From: Pseudalkalibacillus hwajinpoensis
GTDB lineage: Bacteria; Bacillota; Bacilli; Bacillales; Guptibacillaceae
DNA: 64,000 nt
NCBI RefSeq assembly: GCF_015234585.1
Contig: NZ_JADFCM010000008.1
Coordinates: forward strand, 1,612,001-1,676,000
Reading direction: 5' to 3'
A model generated the notes under the pieces. That model was not told the origin of the DNA. It saw only the letters and a list, made by a program, of their open reading frames with translations, and made no database searches. Position numbers and translations under genes: made by a program. This document shows, one piece after another, positions 45,774 through 53,938 of the stretch; position 1 is the first letter of the stretch, and every line of letters begins with the position of its first letter.

Positions 45774-46172
45774 TCCTCCCCGTTGATTTTATAATGAGTT
45801 ATTCCATACCTCTACACCAGTTTTCCTGCCAGATGACAAAGGTTCTTATCAACAGACATAGACTCTCAAATATAGCGTTAATCTACCAAAGCCTCCCCGT
45901 TTGATGTAATGTTTTGAAACGGTTTAACAGCATTTCACGAATCATGCCATCGTTTTTTCATTCAGAGAAAGATATCGACATTTTGTGGTTCACAGATAGT
46001 TACTTAATTTCGTTGTATATGATGTAGCAGAAATGACTAATAATTTTTATACAAAATAAAGACGACACTTAACTCCGTAGTGGATTAGTAGGTGTCGTCT
46101 TTCATAAACATTAGGTTGATTTTATACTTATGTAAAAATGATGATGGTACTAGGAAACCCTTAGTGCACATT
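45774..46172. other. Intergenic stretch with an orphan terminator
   Basis: About 400 bp without a supported gene. Its main feature is the terminator-like hairpin at 46058-46102. Confidence 0.55.
46058..46102. terminator. Terminator-like hairpin, 11-bp stem
   Basis: AAAGACGACAC (46058-46068) pairs with GTGTCGTCTTT (46092-46102). It lies downstream of the gene relic at 46173 on the minus strand and may be the terminator of that former gene. Confidence 0.6.
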
Positions 46173-46405
46173 TTAGGCAGAATTCTGAAGAATATCTTTT
46201 ATCTCATTCAAGTGTCCAATTAATGATATTGCTGGAACAAGAACGTATAGGAACCCTTGGAACAGAACTCTCTTCAATGATTTTTTTCTAAGGAGATCGA
46301 ATCCTCCCCAGAATATCGCCACCATGATAGGGATGAAGAAGAAGAGGTATTGAGTCTACTGTTGATTGACCAGATCCTTAAGGAGTTCAACCTTCCATCC
46401 TCATA
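46173..46405 (-). pseudogene. Relic of a small membrane protein gene
   Basis: The minus strand reads a coherent hydrophobic protein, YLFFFIPIMVAIFWGGFDLL then KRVLFQGFLYVLVPAISLIGHL, ending at a TAA at 46173. Upstream it is interrupted by an in-frame TAG (46356-46358) after WKVELLKDLVNQQ, and by a further stop before any start codon. The only ATG in the readable part (46325) has no ribosome-binding site. I read it as a decayed gene for a small multi-pass protein, possibly YfzA-like. Confidence 0.4.
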
Positions 46406-46465
46406 GAGTAAATCAATCTATATATCATAGGCACTGTTAATGTATATTGTGGATATTTATAGAAA

Positions 46466-46498
46466 AAACAGAACCTCTATAAAACGGAAGTTCTGTTT
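46466..46498 (-). terminator. Terminator of the 64-aa gene
   Basis: A 9-bp stem AAACAGAAC/GTTCTGTTT followed on the minus strand by an A/T-rich tract, about 60 bp past the 46558 stop codon. Confidence 0.6.
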
Positions 46499-46557
46499 GG
46501 TTTTCTTATTTAACTAATTCCCCTGTTAGCTTAGTTACTTTTTATTTCCCTTTAGTA

Positions 46558-46752
46558 TTACACTGTCGACACTTTTTTCTCTTTCCAATGGATTACAATA
46601 AGGCTTGCAGAAAAAATTAACAATAACAACATAAAAACTGAGGAGATTAGTGATACAATTCCTTCTTGATTACTAATGCCACTAAAGAGTGCGAACAAAA
46701 AGTAAGGCATTAAAAATACGCTTATTACAAATATAAGAAGCTCAACTTTCAC
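46558..46752 (-). CDS. Small membrane protein, 64 aa
   Basis: Two transmembrane helices (residues ~5-24 and ~33-54) with a short loop and a basic C-terminal tail (HWKEKKVSTV). The start is GTG with TGGAGG eight bases upstream. No family is recognised. It lies alone between a repeat element (46845-46910) and a gene relic, in an accessory-looking area. Confidence 0.6.
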   Translation of the reverse strand: MKVELLIFVISVFLMPYFLFALFSGISNQEGIVSLISSVFMLLLLIFSASLIVIHWKEKKVSTV

Positions 46753-46844
46753 TATTCATACCTCCATTACAAATTTTCACTTTTAATTGCATTAAATCTA
46801 CGGATGGCAAAGTAAATTGTTTTACTAAACTGCCTAAATTTATA

Positions 46845-46910
46845 ACACCAATTATTTCAAATAAATACCCATAACTCAATCTTTAATATTAGTTAAAAGG
46901 AGCCTAACTT
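46845..46910 (-). repeat. Dispersed repeat, diverged copy
   Basis: Contains ACCAATTATTTCAAA (46846-46860), AACTCAATCTTT and AGGAGCCTAACTT in the same order as the copies at 52111 and 53653. The hairpin partner (GATAAGCTC) is not preserved. Confidence 0.5.
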
Positions 46911-47057
46911 CTTAAAGATAATCGTAGAAGAAGAGGTAAAGGAACATTTGATTGTAACTTTTTCAAATTGTTAAATTGGAACGCCATTGTAAATCGAAGT
47001 TCTTTTCTACTTTCCAGGCATTGAAGAAGTCATTCCACTCCCCTTCAAGTATATAAA

Positions 47058-47083
47058 AACCCTCTGAAAACATTCAGAGGGTT
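47058..47083 (-). terminator. Terminator of the POT transporter gene
   Basis: An 11-bp perfect stem AACCCTCTGAA/TTCAGAGGGTT with a 4-nt loop followed by TTTTATAT on the minus strand. Confidence 0.85.
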
Positions 47084-47090
47084 AAATCAA

Positions 47091-48584
47091 TTATTTTACA
47101 CCTTTCATCAATTTCTGAATCTTAGGTGACAGTAGGAATAGTGCAATACTCAATATGATTGCCATACCTCCGATTGCCCCGAAGTACAGCGTTTCTGTTT
47201 CTGGTGTATAGAAACGAACAAGTTGTGCATTCAATGCTTGTGCGGCAGCAGAAGCTAAGAACCATAGACTCATAGTTTGAGCAGAGAAAGCTTCTGGAGC
47301 TAATTTAGTTGTGGCAGAAAGACCTACAGGTGATAAGCATAGCTCACCAAGTACAACGATAAAATAGCTAAGCACGAGCCATAATGGACTTACTAGTGAA
47401 TCTTCTCCTCCCAAATATACAGGCAGTAGTATCACTAAAAATGATAAACCGGCAAACAATAGACCAAATGAAAACTTCTTCGGAATCGACGGTTGACGAT
47501 TGCCAAGTTTCACCCACATCCAAGCAAATACTGGAGCTAATAGAATGATAAATAAAGGGTTTAACGATTGGAACCACGCTGGGGATATACTGATTCCCAT
47601 GAATTCCAGTTCAGTTCGCTTATCTGCGTAAACCGCAAGGATGGTTGAACCCTGTTCTTGAATTGCCCAGAACATAACAGCTGCAATAAATAATGGAATA
47701 TAAGCGATGACTCTGGAACGTTCAGTTTGCGTTGTTTTCGGACTATAGTACATCACGATAAAGTAAATGGTTGGAACGACGATTCCGAAGATACCTACTA
47801 AATTAATAAATACGTTTAATGTAAATAAGCCCGCAGGAATCGTAATACCTAAAACGATAGTAAGACCAACAAAAACTAAACCTACGATTAATCCATATTT
47901 CTTTTTCTCAGATGGGGCAAGCGGGTTTGGAACATAAGTACCAGCAAGACCAAGATTCTTCTTCTTTGTAATCATAAATACAACAAGACCTACGAACATA
48001 CCGACGGCTGCAACCGCAAATCCCCAATGGAATCCTTTTGTTTCCATAAGTTTACCAACGATTAGCGGAGCAATGAATGCACCAAGGTTGATACCCATAT
48101 AGAAAATACTGAATGCTGCATCGCGGCGCGTATCACTTTCACTGTACATCTCTCCAACCACAGTTGAAACATTCGGTTTTAATAGTCCTGTTCCCACAAC
48201 GATCAATACCATGGAAACAAAGAACATAGCTAAACTTCCTGGAAATGATAATGCAATATGACCAAACATGATGAATATTCCACCGTAGAAAACGGCTTTC
48301 GAAGTTCCGAATATCCTATCTGCCAACCAGCCTCCGATTACTCCGGACATATATACAAGTGAACCATAAATCGACATGATTGCTAAAGCTGTGTTTTGCT
48401 CTAGACCCAAACCGCCTTCTGAAACCTCATAGTACATGTAGAATACAAGGATGGCACGCATTCCGTAATAAGAAAAGCGCTCCCAAAATTCCGTGAAGAA
48501 TAAAGTGAATAATCCCTTCGGGTGTCCAAAGAAACCTTTTTGAGGGACGCTATCCACAATTTTCTGTTTATTCATTGATGACAT
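47091..48584 (-). CDS. POT family di/tripeptide transporter
   Basis: A 497-residue proton-coupled peptide symporter (DtpT-like) of the plasma membrane with about 14 hydrophobic segments. The proton-coupling ExxERFxYY motif is present as FTEFWERFSYYGMRAIL near residue 30. The PTR2 signature region GTGLLKPNVSTVVGEMY and FSIFYMGINLGAFIAPLI follow. Strong SD GGGAGG. It probably imports di- and tripeptides as nitrogen source. Monocistronic. Confidence 0.95.
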   Translation of the reverse strand: MSSMNKQKIVDSVPQKGFFGHPKGLFTLFFTEFWERFSYYGMRAILVFYMYYEVSEGGLGLEQNTALAIMSIYGSLVYMSGVIGGWLADRIFGTSKAVFYGGIFIMFGHIALSFPGSLAMFFVSMVLIVVGTGLLKPNVSTVVGEMYSESDTRRDAAFSIFYMGINLGAFIAPLIVGKLMETKGFHWGFAVAAVGMFVGLVVFMITKKKNLGLAGTYVPNPLAPSEKKKYGLIVGLVFVGLTIVLGITIPAGLFTLNVFINLVGIFGIVVPTIYFIVMYYSPKTTQTERSRVIAYIPLFIAAVMFWAIQEQGSTILAVYADKRTELEFMGISISPAWFQSLNPLFIILLAPVFAWMWVKLGNRQPSIPKKFSFGLLFAGLSFLVILLPVYLGGEDSLVSPLWLVLSYFIVVLGELCLSPVGLSATTKLAPEAFSAQTMSLWFLASAAAQALNAQLVRFYTPETETLYFGAIGGMAIILSIALFLLSPKIQKLMKGVK

Positions 48585-49003
48585 GTTACTACCTCCCTTA
48601 TTCCTTTACTATAATATTTTAATATTTTAATAAAGTCAAAAAAAGTTTGAAATCCTTTAATATAAACAAAAACATTTTTTATATTTCAAATATTAAGTTA
48701 TTTTAAGATAATTAAAAACTTATTAAGGTACTGTAATAAATATGAAAATGAAAATAAGCCCGCCATCCAATTTGAACGGCAGACTTATTTTCATTTTCAT
48801 GACTTTATTATGTTTAAAAACACATGATAACATTTCAATCTCCGGATCTAGGTTTGTCACGTTAACATTTGACTTGTTTGAAATTTTTTAGGGATGGTGC
48901 AGTAACTTTCTCTCCAAATACCTTTGCTTTATCATTATGTGAATGAATTAACGCTGTTTTTCATGATTGCTCATCGAGCGATACAAGTATGAGTATGTGG
49001 ATA
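48585..49003. other. AT-rich region between peptide transporter and IS element
   Basis: About 420 bp. It contains the peptide transporter promoter region (very AT-rich near 48600-48720) and a long hairpin at 48742-48800. No gene is seen. Confidence 0.5.
48742..48800. repeat. Long inverted repeat, 17-bp arms
   Basis: ATGAAAATGAAAATAAG (48742-48758) pairs perfectly with CTTATTTTCATTTTCAT (48784-48800); GCC/GGC can extend the stem inside. It may be an orphan terminator whose gene was lost, or a protein-binding palindrome. Confidence 0.6.
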
Positions 49004-49144
49004 TGTGACTGCTAAACTAAAGTAGACAGTTTTCGCTATATAAGATGAAACACTTATTTACCCTAATATACCAGTTAAATAGAAAGCTCTACCATTGTAT
49101 GATTAGATAGTTTATATCATAGTTCAATGGAGGGCCGAACAAAG

Positions 49145-50715
49145 GTGGATAAGTGGGAAATGTATATGGAAATTCAACAGCTAATCAAACAGGGGTTTAG
49201 TAAGTCTAAAGTGGCAAACAAGCTAGGAGTATCAAGATCGACTGTCTATCGACACCTTAAGAAATCTCCTTCGGATATGGCCGTATGGGTAGAATCCTTA
49301 CAAACAAGAAAGAAGATTCTAGACCCTTATAAGGCGTTAATCTTATCTTGGTTGAATGAGCATCCTGATCTTACAGCAGCCCAGGTACAAGATTGGTTAA
49401 TTGAGAGGCACAAAGATCTTAAAGTTGGTGAGAACACGGTTCGTGCTTTCGTAAGAGAGTTACGGAAAGACTATCAAATAACGAAAGAAACGTCACCAAG
49501 AGAATACGAAGCGATACCTGATTTACCCATGGGGCAGCAGATTCAAGTTGATTTTGGTCATACAAAACAAAAAACATCTGATAATAAAGAAATGAAGCTA
49601 AACTTTATTGCCTTTGTTTTGTCTAACTCAAGATATAAATATCAGGAATGGTTAGATCGACCATTTACCACTCAAGATGTCATTCAGGCACATGAAAATG
49701 CGTTTCAAGGGTTCAGTGGAATTCCAAAAGAATTAGTTTATGACCAGGATAGCCTTATAGTGGTGAGCGAAAATGGTGGCGATCTTATTTTGACGAAAGA
49801 GTTTCAGCAATATAGAGAAACGAGGAAATTAAACCTACGGGTTTGTCGTAAAGCTGATCCAGAAAGCAAAGGAAAGATCGAAAATGTGGTCGGGTTTATC
49901 AAGTACAATTTCGCCAAACATAGAGTGTTCCAGAATATTGAGGCGTGGAATGACCAAGGGTGGGAGTGGTTACATCGAACAGGTAACTATAAAATCCACA
50001 ATACAACAAAAAAAGACCGGTCGAAGTGTTCTCCTTGGAAAAGCAACACTTAAGACCAGTCAAAGGAAATGTCCATTTCCTAAACAATTATGAAAACAGT
50101 ATAACAAGAAGCGTGCGTAAGGACAATACCATACGGTATTTGTCTAACAGGTACTCTCTTCCATTGGGAACATTTCATAAATATGAAACTGTCTCCATCA
50201 AGGAAACAGATGATCGACATCTCTTAATCTATTACCGTGAGACAGGAGAACTTCTAGCCAAACATCAGATCCCGGATGGCAAAGGTCAGCTAATGAAAGA
50301 TCGACAGCATACGAGAGATCGTACAAAAGGGATCGATGCCTTTATAGATAACGTAGCTAATCGGTTTGAAGAAACAACAATGGCATTTAATTACCTGGAT
50401 AAACTTCGTGAGAAGTATCCACGATATATTCGCGATCAGTTACACATGATCCTAAGAGAAACAAAACAACAAAACGCACAGATTCTAACGGCAGCTCTAC
50501 AAGAATGTATAAAAAGAAACTTATACAGTGCAACAGATTTCAGCGATATCATTTTATATCTTCAGCGACAACGACAGGATCACGAGACAACGAATGATAA
50601 CGCTGAGATTGTTTCGCCATTAAACAGCTTATCTGGTTGGATGATGGAAACAGAAGCACAAAAAAGAAACGTAGATACCTATACGGTTTTATTGGAAGAA
50701 GGTGAGGCAAATTGA
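49145..50715 (+). CDS. istA: IS21 transposase IstA, interrupted by a -1 frame shift
   Basis: DDE transposase. Frame one (to 50053) holds the N-terminal HTH (FSKSKVANKLGVSRSTVYRHL) and the catalytic residues in IQVDFGHTK, LVYDQDS and SKGKIENVVGF. Frame two (in frame from about 50013 to 50715) holds the C-terminal domain (RPVEVFSLEKQHLRPV, then YHETGELLAKH-like YRETGELLAKH). The frames join by a -1 shift at A AAA AAA (50008-50014). GTG 49145 has GGAGGG upstream; ATG 49127 has none. It could be programmed or slippage-based expression, or a simple inactivating insertion. Confidence 0.75.
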
Positions 50716-51476
50716 GTCAGTTCCAGCAAGTACAAGATTTACTAAGGTCTCTACGACTAGCTGAGACGGCAAATCAGTTGCCCGAATTGATCAGAGAAGC
50801 TGAGAAAAAGGACTTATCCTTTACTCAGTTTCTCCTAGATCTAGCCACCTATGAACAAAATCGCAGAGATGAGAAACAGCTGGAGAAACGTTTTAATTGG
50901 GCTACCTTCCCTTTCCATAATACGATCGATGATTATGACGTAAAAGAGCAAAAATCCTTAAGTAGTAAGAAGTTAAATCAATTAAAAGATTTAACATGGA
51001 TTGAGCAGCTCTATAACATTATTTTTCTTGGACCGCCAGGTGTCGGAAAGACCCACCTTTCGATAGGTCTGGGTATTGAAGCATTAAATCAAGGTTATAA
51101 GGTGATTTTCACGACCATGGGAGATCTTATTCAAGCGTTAAAAACAGAAGAAATCACGAGGAAATCGAAAACAAGGATGAAGCGAATTAGAGAAGCAGAT
51201 TTAGTTATCATAGATGACTTGATGTTTATGGCGATGAATAAGCAGGAAGCGAATATGTTTTTCCATCTGATTAACAACCTATACAATCAAACTTCGATCA
51301 TATTAACGTCAAATAAGGGGCCAAAAGAATGGGGAGAACTATTGGGCGACCAAGCGATTACGACAGCTATCTTGGACCGAATCTTACATCGAGTAGAGAT
51401 TATTCATTTAAATGAAGACAGTTGGAGAATGAAGCATAGAAAAACGATTTTTGGTGAACAAAGTGTTTCAAATTAA
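50712..51476 (+). CDS. istB: IS21 helper ATPase IstB
   Basis: A 254-residue AAA+ ATPase related to DnaC. Walker A is GPPGVGKTHLSIGLG and Walker B is LVIIDDLMFMAM; the sensor-like ILTSNKGPKEWGELLGD follows. It assembles on DNA and directs the IstA transposase to its target. The TTG start overlaps the istA stop (TTGA) with GGTGAGG upstream, so translation is coupled. The gene is intact. Confidence 0.92.
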   Translation: MSQFQQVQDLLRSLRLAETANQLPELIREAEKKDLSFTQFLLDLATYEQNRRDEKQLEKRFNWATFPFHNTIDDYDVKEQKSLSSKKLNQLKDLTWIEQLYNIIFLGPPGVGKTHLSIGLGIEALNQGYKVIFTTMGDLIQALKTEEITRKSKTRMKRIREADLVIIDDLMFMAMNKQEANMFFHLINNLYNQTSIILTSNKGPKEWGELLGDQAITTAILDRILHRVEIIHLNEDSWRMKHRKTIFGEQSVSN

Positions 51477-51592
51477 TCAGCAGAACTTGTGTCATTCTAC
51501 TTGACGGTCACAGCTTTCCGTATGTTTGGTAAAAGTGTCCGTTGGCTTAAGAACCTCAAGAGATATATTACTTACACACCTCTTCCAGAAAC

Positions 51593-51602
51593 GCTCCGAG
51601 AT
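51593..51602 (-). repeat. CTCGGAGC box after the GNAT gene
   Basis: Minus strand ATCTCGGAGC, extended as CGTTTCTGG, in the loop of a 7-bp hairpin CTCTTCC/GGAAGAG. It is the same core found after three genes further right. Confidence 0.55.
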
Positions 51603-51618
51603 AATGGAAGAGTATTAT

Positions 51619-52056
51619 CTATAATGAAATACTCATAGAAATTGTTCTGTTCTTAAAGCCTAAACTTTCATATATCTTAATTGCTTGATTTCCATCAAAT
51701 ACGCTTAAACGAATTTCGGAGTATCCTTCTTGTTTCAATTGTTCAATACCAGTACTAATCAATTGTTTTGAAATACCTTTACCTCTGCATTCCTCTATCA
51801 CAAATAATTCATAAATAAATCCTAGTTTCTTATCGGAAAACTGGTCTTTACTTCCTCCTATAAGAATCCAACCTGTTATTACATCATTTTCAGTTGATAT
51901 TAAATAATTACTTCCCTTTTTCAAAAGAGATTCTACTAGTTGTTTTGCTTTTTCAATCGTTGGTTCAGCTTCACCTAAAGTTCCCTCAAATATAGCCTGT
52001 GGAGAAAGTGCTATTATCTTTTCAATTTCTACCTCATTTGGTTTTCTTATGTCCAC
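51619..52056 (-). CDS. GNAT family N-acetyltransferase
   Basis: A 145-residue acetyltransferase of the Gcn5 fold. The acetyl-CoA-binding motif A is LFVIEECRGKGISKQLISTGIEQ (Q/RxxGxG/A variant RGKGIS), and motif B is LSVFDGNQAIKIYESLGF. Substrate unknown; the extended N-terminal region (ALSPQAIFEGTLGEAEP) resembles aminoglycoside- or amino-acid-modifying members only loosely. The start is GTG with a poor ribosome-binding site. It is one of a run of small unrelated genes with shared flanking repeats. Confidence 0.82.
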   Translation of the reverse strand: MDIRKPNEVEIEKIIALSPQAIFEGTLGEAEPTIEKAKQLVESLLKKGSNYLISTENDVITGWILIGGSKDQFSDKKLGFIYELFVIEECRGKGISKQLISTGIEQLKQEGYSEIRLSVFDGNQAIKIYESLGFKNRTISMSISL

Positions 52057-52110
52057 TTATCAACTCAACCCTTCCAATATAGGAAGTTTTTTTCAAATTC
52101 GCTGCTCGAT

Positions 52111-52199
52111 ATACCAATTATTTCAAAATAACACTAATAAATCCATCCTTTTTCTAAAGAAAAGAGCCTACCTTATTACAGATAAGCTCCGAGATTGTT
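52111..52199 (-). repeat. Dispersed repeat with hairpin and CTCGGAGC box (copy B)
   Basis: On the minus strand: ACAATCTCGGAGC (box), hairpin GAGCTTATC/GGTAGGCTC (52164-52172 with 52181-52189), T tract, and TTTGAAATAATTGGTAT. It begins at the stop codon of the alpha/beta hydrolase and can act as its terminator. Compared with the copy at 53653 the stem has changes kept paired by G-T. Confidence 0.72.
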
Positions 52200-52918
52200 T
52201 AGTAAGATATCATATCTCTAATTGCATTTACTACCTGTACTGGTTTATCAATGTGGATAGCGTGTCCAGCTTCTTTGACAATCAGGTGTTTGCTTGTAGT
52301 TGAAAGATATGAAAGTTGTTTTTGAAACTCCATCCATTTAGCCATTGATTCCTTTGTATGATGTGGTTGTGTTCCCCCCGTCATTACTATAAGAGGGATA
52401 TTTTGAAGATTAGTCCCTCGGACTTGTTCTAAACTTTCTTCAAATTCATTTAGCGAAGATTCTACAGTAAACTGTCCTAAATATTGGTCCTGAACTTCTT
52501 CTGTAAACAAAGGGACCATCTTATGGTTTTGGTCTTCGTGTACCGAATCTAACAGAATAACACCCTTCACTTCTTCTGGATATTGACTAGCATACAAACG
52601 GACATTAACCCCTCCAAATGAGTGACCTACTAATATGTAAGGAGGATTGACCTCTGCTTTTTGAAGTAAGAATCTTAGGTTATCGACAATTTGCAAACTA
52701 TGTTTAGGTATATTACTCTTCTCACTTTTTCCAACACCATCACGATCATAAAAGAACATCCTTGCAAAACTCGAAACCTGCTCTCTAATCGGTTTCCAAT
52801 TCTCAAGTGCCCAACCATAGCCAGAATCAAACACTACTGTTGGCACTGAATCATAATTTTCATCATACTCATAATAGAGATCTATGCCAGCTTCACCCAA
52901 GGTACAAAAATCGTCCAT
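52199..52918 (-). CDS. Alpha/beta hydrolase
   Basis: A 239-residue alpha/beta-hydrolase-fold enzyme. The nucleophile elbow is LVGHSFGGVNVRL; the acid is probably Asp in VILLDSVHED or the later strand, and the catalytic His is in EAGHAIHIDKP. The oxyanion region is VFDSGYGWALENW. The YYEYDENYDSVPTVVFDSG start is typical of esterases acting on small substrates. Substrate unknown. SD GGAGGG before ATG. It is followed immediately by repeat copy B. Confidence 0.85.
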   Translation of the reverse strand: MDDFCTLGEAGIDLYYEYDENYDSVPTVVFDSGYGWALENWKPIREQVSSFARMFFYDRDGVGKSEKSNIPKHSLQIVDNLRFLLQKAEVNPPYILVGHSFGGVNVRLYASQYPEEVKGVILLDSVHEDQNHKMVPLFTEEVQDQYLGQFTVESSLNEFEESLEQVRGTNLQNIPLIVMTGGTQPHHTKESMAKWMEFQKQLSYLSTTSKHLIVKEAGHAIHIDKPVQVVNAIRDMISY

Positions 52919-52969
52919 AGTCTTAAACCCTCCAAGCTACTTCTTTAGATTCAGTGTAACTACACTATC

Positions 52970-52983
52970 GCTCCGAGATTGTT
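52970..52983 (-). repeat. CTCGGAGC box after the 92-aa gene
   Basis: Minus strand AACAATCTCGGAGC, followed by GATAGTGTAGTTACACT, which contains a short palindrome. It lies 13 bp past the stop codon at 52996. Confidence 0.6.
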
Positions 52984-52995
52984 GGAGTTCACAAT

Positions 52996-53274
52996 TTAAG
53001 GTTGTTGGAAACCATACACCGCTATAAATACTAAAAAAGCAGATAATGATACGCCTATAACATTAAGCAGAACAAGACTACCTTTGACCTTGCCTTTAAT
53101 ACCAAACAAAGCAAATATGAATCCTAAAACGCCTAAAATCAAAGGTAAAAAGATGCTTACATTTAATACAGCAACATATAATTCATTACCCCAATTTGTT
53201 AAACCAGCTACTATTGGGAAAACAGCCATTATAAAGAAAACTCCAGACAAAATGGAGTAATACTTTTTTGTCAT
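52996..53274 (-). CDS. Small membrane protein, 92 aa
   Basis: Three hydrophobic segments: residues ~7-25, ~35-60 and ~67-88, with a GIKGKVKG loop before the last. There is no signal peptide cleavage site. Good SD (GGGAGGAG). Similar small three-helix proteins of unknown function are common in Bacillus accessory DNA. It lies between two repeat boxes. Confidence 0.7.
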   Translation of the reverse strand: MTKKYYSILSGVFFIMAVFPIVAGLTNWGNELYVAVLNVSIFLPLILGVLGFIFALFGIKGKVKGSLVLLNVIGVSLSAFLVFIAVYGFQQP

Positions 53275-53342
53275 TTCAAGTCTCCTCCCTCTAAAATTCT
53301 TTCTTCATTAAACTTAGAGAGCTTACTTTCTATTACGCAAAC

Positions 53343-53356
53343 GCTCCGAGATTGTT
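53343..53356 (-). repeat. CTCGGAGC box after the 62-aa gene
   Basis: Minus strand AACAATCTCGGAGC followed by GTTTGCGTAATAGAAAGTAAGCTC, a diverged version of the hairpin seen in copy B. It lies about 29 bp past the stop codon at 53385. Confidence 0.6.
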
Positions 53357-53384
53357 GAGCAAGGCGTACACTAAAGCAGCCTAC

Positions 53385-53573
53385 CTAAAAGCCTCCGTTA
53401 GCATTCCGATATTTATTCTCATTCTGTCGGAGTTCCTCTATTGACTTAGTTCTTTCAAGTGGATTTTTGCCTTCCCATTGCTTTTTCGATTTTATTGATT
53501 TTTTGTACTTGTAAATAGTCACTATTGCAAACAAAACTAAAATTAATGAAATCCACATAAGCGTTTGAAACAT
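53385..53573 (-). CDS. Small single-span membrane protein, 62 aa
   Basis: One N-terminal transmembrane helix (FQTLMWISLILVLFAIVTIY) followed by a strongly basic segment (KYKKSIKSKKQWEGK) and a polar tail. The frame is open to 53687, but AAGGAGG lies five bases before the ATG at 53573 and upstream sequence overlaps a repeat element, so the short form is preferred. No family recognised. Confidence 0.65.
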   Translation of the reverse strand: MFQTLMWISLILVLFAIVTIYKYKKSIKSKKQWEGKNPLERTKSIEELRQNENKYRNANGGF

Positions 53574-53652
53574 AAAAACCTCCTTCAAATCCTCCCCAAC
53601 ATATTTCATAATATTGTCTAAAATTACTCCAATCTCCTGCCACCAGTTTTTA

Positions 53653-53733
53653 ATACCAATTATTTCAAATCTGCAAACAGAACTCAATCTTTACTTCACA
53701 TATAAAAGAGCTTATCTTATTACAGATAAGCTC
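53653..53733 (-). repeat. Dispersed repeat with hairpin (copy E)
   Basis: Contains ATACCAATTATTTCAAA (53653-53669), AACTCAATCTTT (53681-53692) and the perfect hairpin GAGCTTATC/GATAAGCTC (53708-53716 with 53725-53733). The adjoining box reads GCTCCCCGTTTCTTGA rather than GCTCCGAGATTGTTGA. It follows the stop codon at 53756. Confidence 0.72.
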
Positions 53734-53755
53734 CCCGTTTCTTGAACACTCGAGA

Positions 53756-53938
53756 TCAAGATAAATTAATTGGAATCAATAATAAAACTACACCTAAATT
53801 AAGCTCTGGTACCATTAGCCCTTCATAGATCAAGCTTATATTTTTTTGAACCTCATTTTCGATTCCACCCACCACACTGACTTTCTGTTCATAACGAGTA
53901 TTATGGAAACTTTTTTGTAGATGAGGTGCAGCAATCAT
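53756..53938 (-). CDS. Small protein overlapping the UbiB-like gene stop, 60 aa
   Basis: The frame starts with an ATG whose A is the last base of the UbiB-like stop codon (TAATG), with GGTGGAG upstream, so it would be translationally coupled. The predicted protein is polar at first, with a hydrophobic C-terminal segment (NLGVVLLLIPINL). No family is recognised. It may be a real tail-anchored peptide or a remnant. The longer frame from 53956 lies within the upstream gene and is not preferred. Confidence 0.4.
   Translation of the reverse strand: MIAAPHLQKSFHNTRYEQKVSVVGGIENEVQKNISLIYEGLMVPELNLGVVLLLIPINLS

Larger units (their letters stand above)
46753..47090. other. Intergenic region with repeat copy and a possible gene tail
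   Basis: Apart from the repeat, the minus strand reads EGEWNDFFNAWKVEKNF and LQWRSNLTI up to a TGA at 46963. This looks like the 3' tail of a lost gene, entered directly from the peptide transporter terminator. No start codon is present. Confidence 0.35.
49004..51512 (+). mobile_element. IS21-family insertion sequence
   Basis: An istA/istB element. Short terminal inverted repeats are proposed: TGTGAC at 49004-49009 and GTCACA at 51507-51512. An AAGTAGA-type motif recurs inside both ends. The resulting 2.5-kb length is normal for the family. I could not identify a clear target-site duplication, so the ends are provisional. The istA reading frame is shifted at an A7 tract. Confidence 0.6.

Noticed and set aside
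51513..51638. Plus-strand 42-codon open stretch next to the IS right end
   Set aside because: Reads without stop but has no start signal or recognisable similarity, and overlaps the GNAT gene end and a repeat; could be chance.
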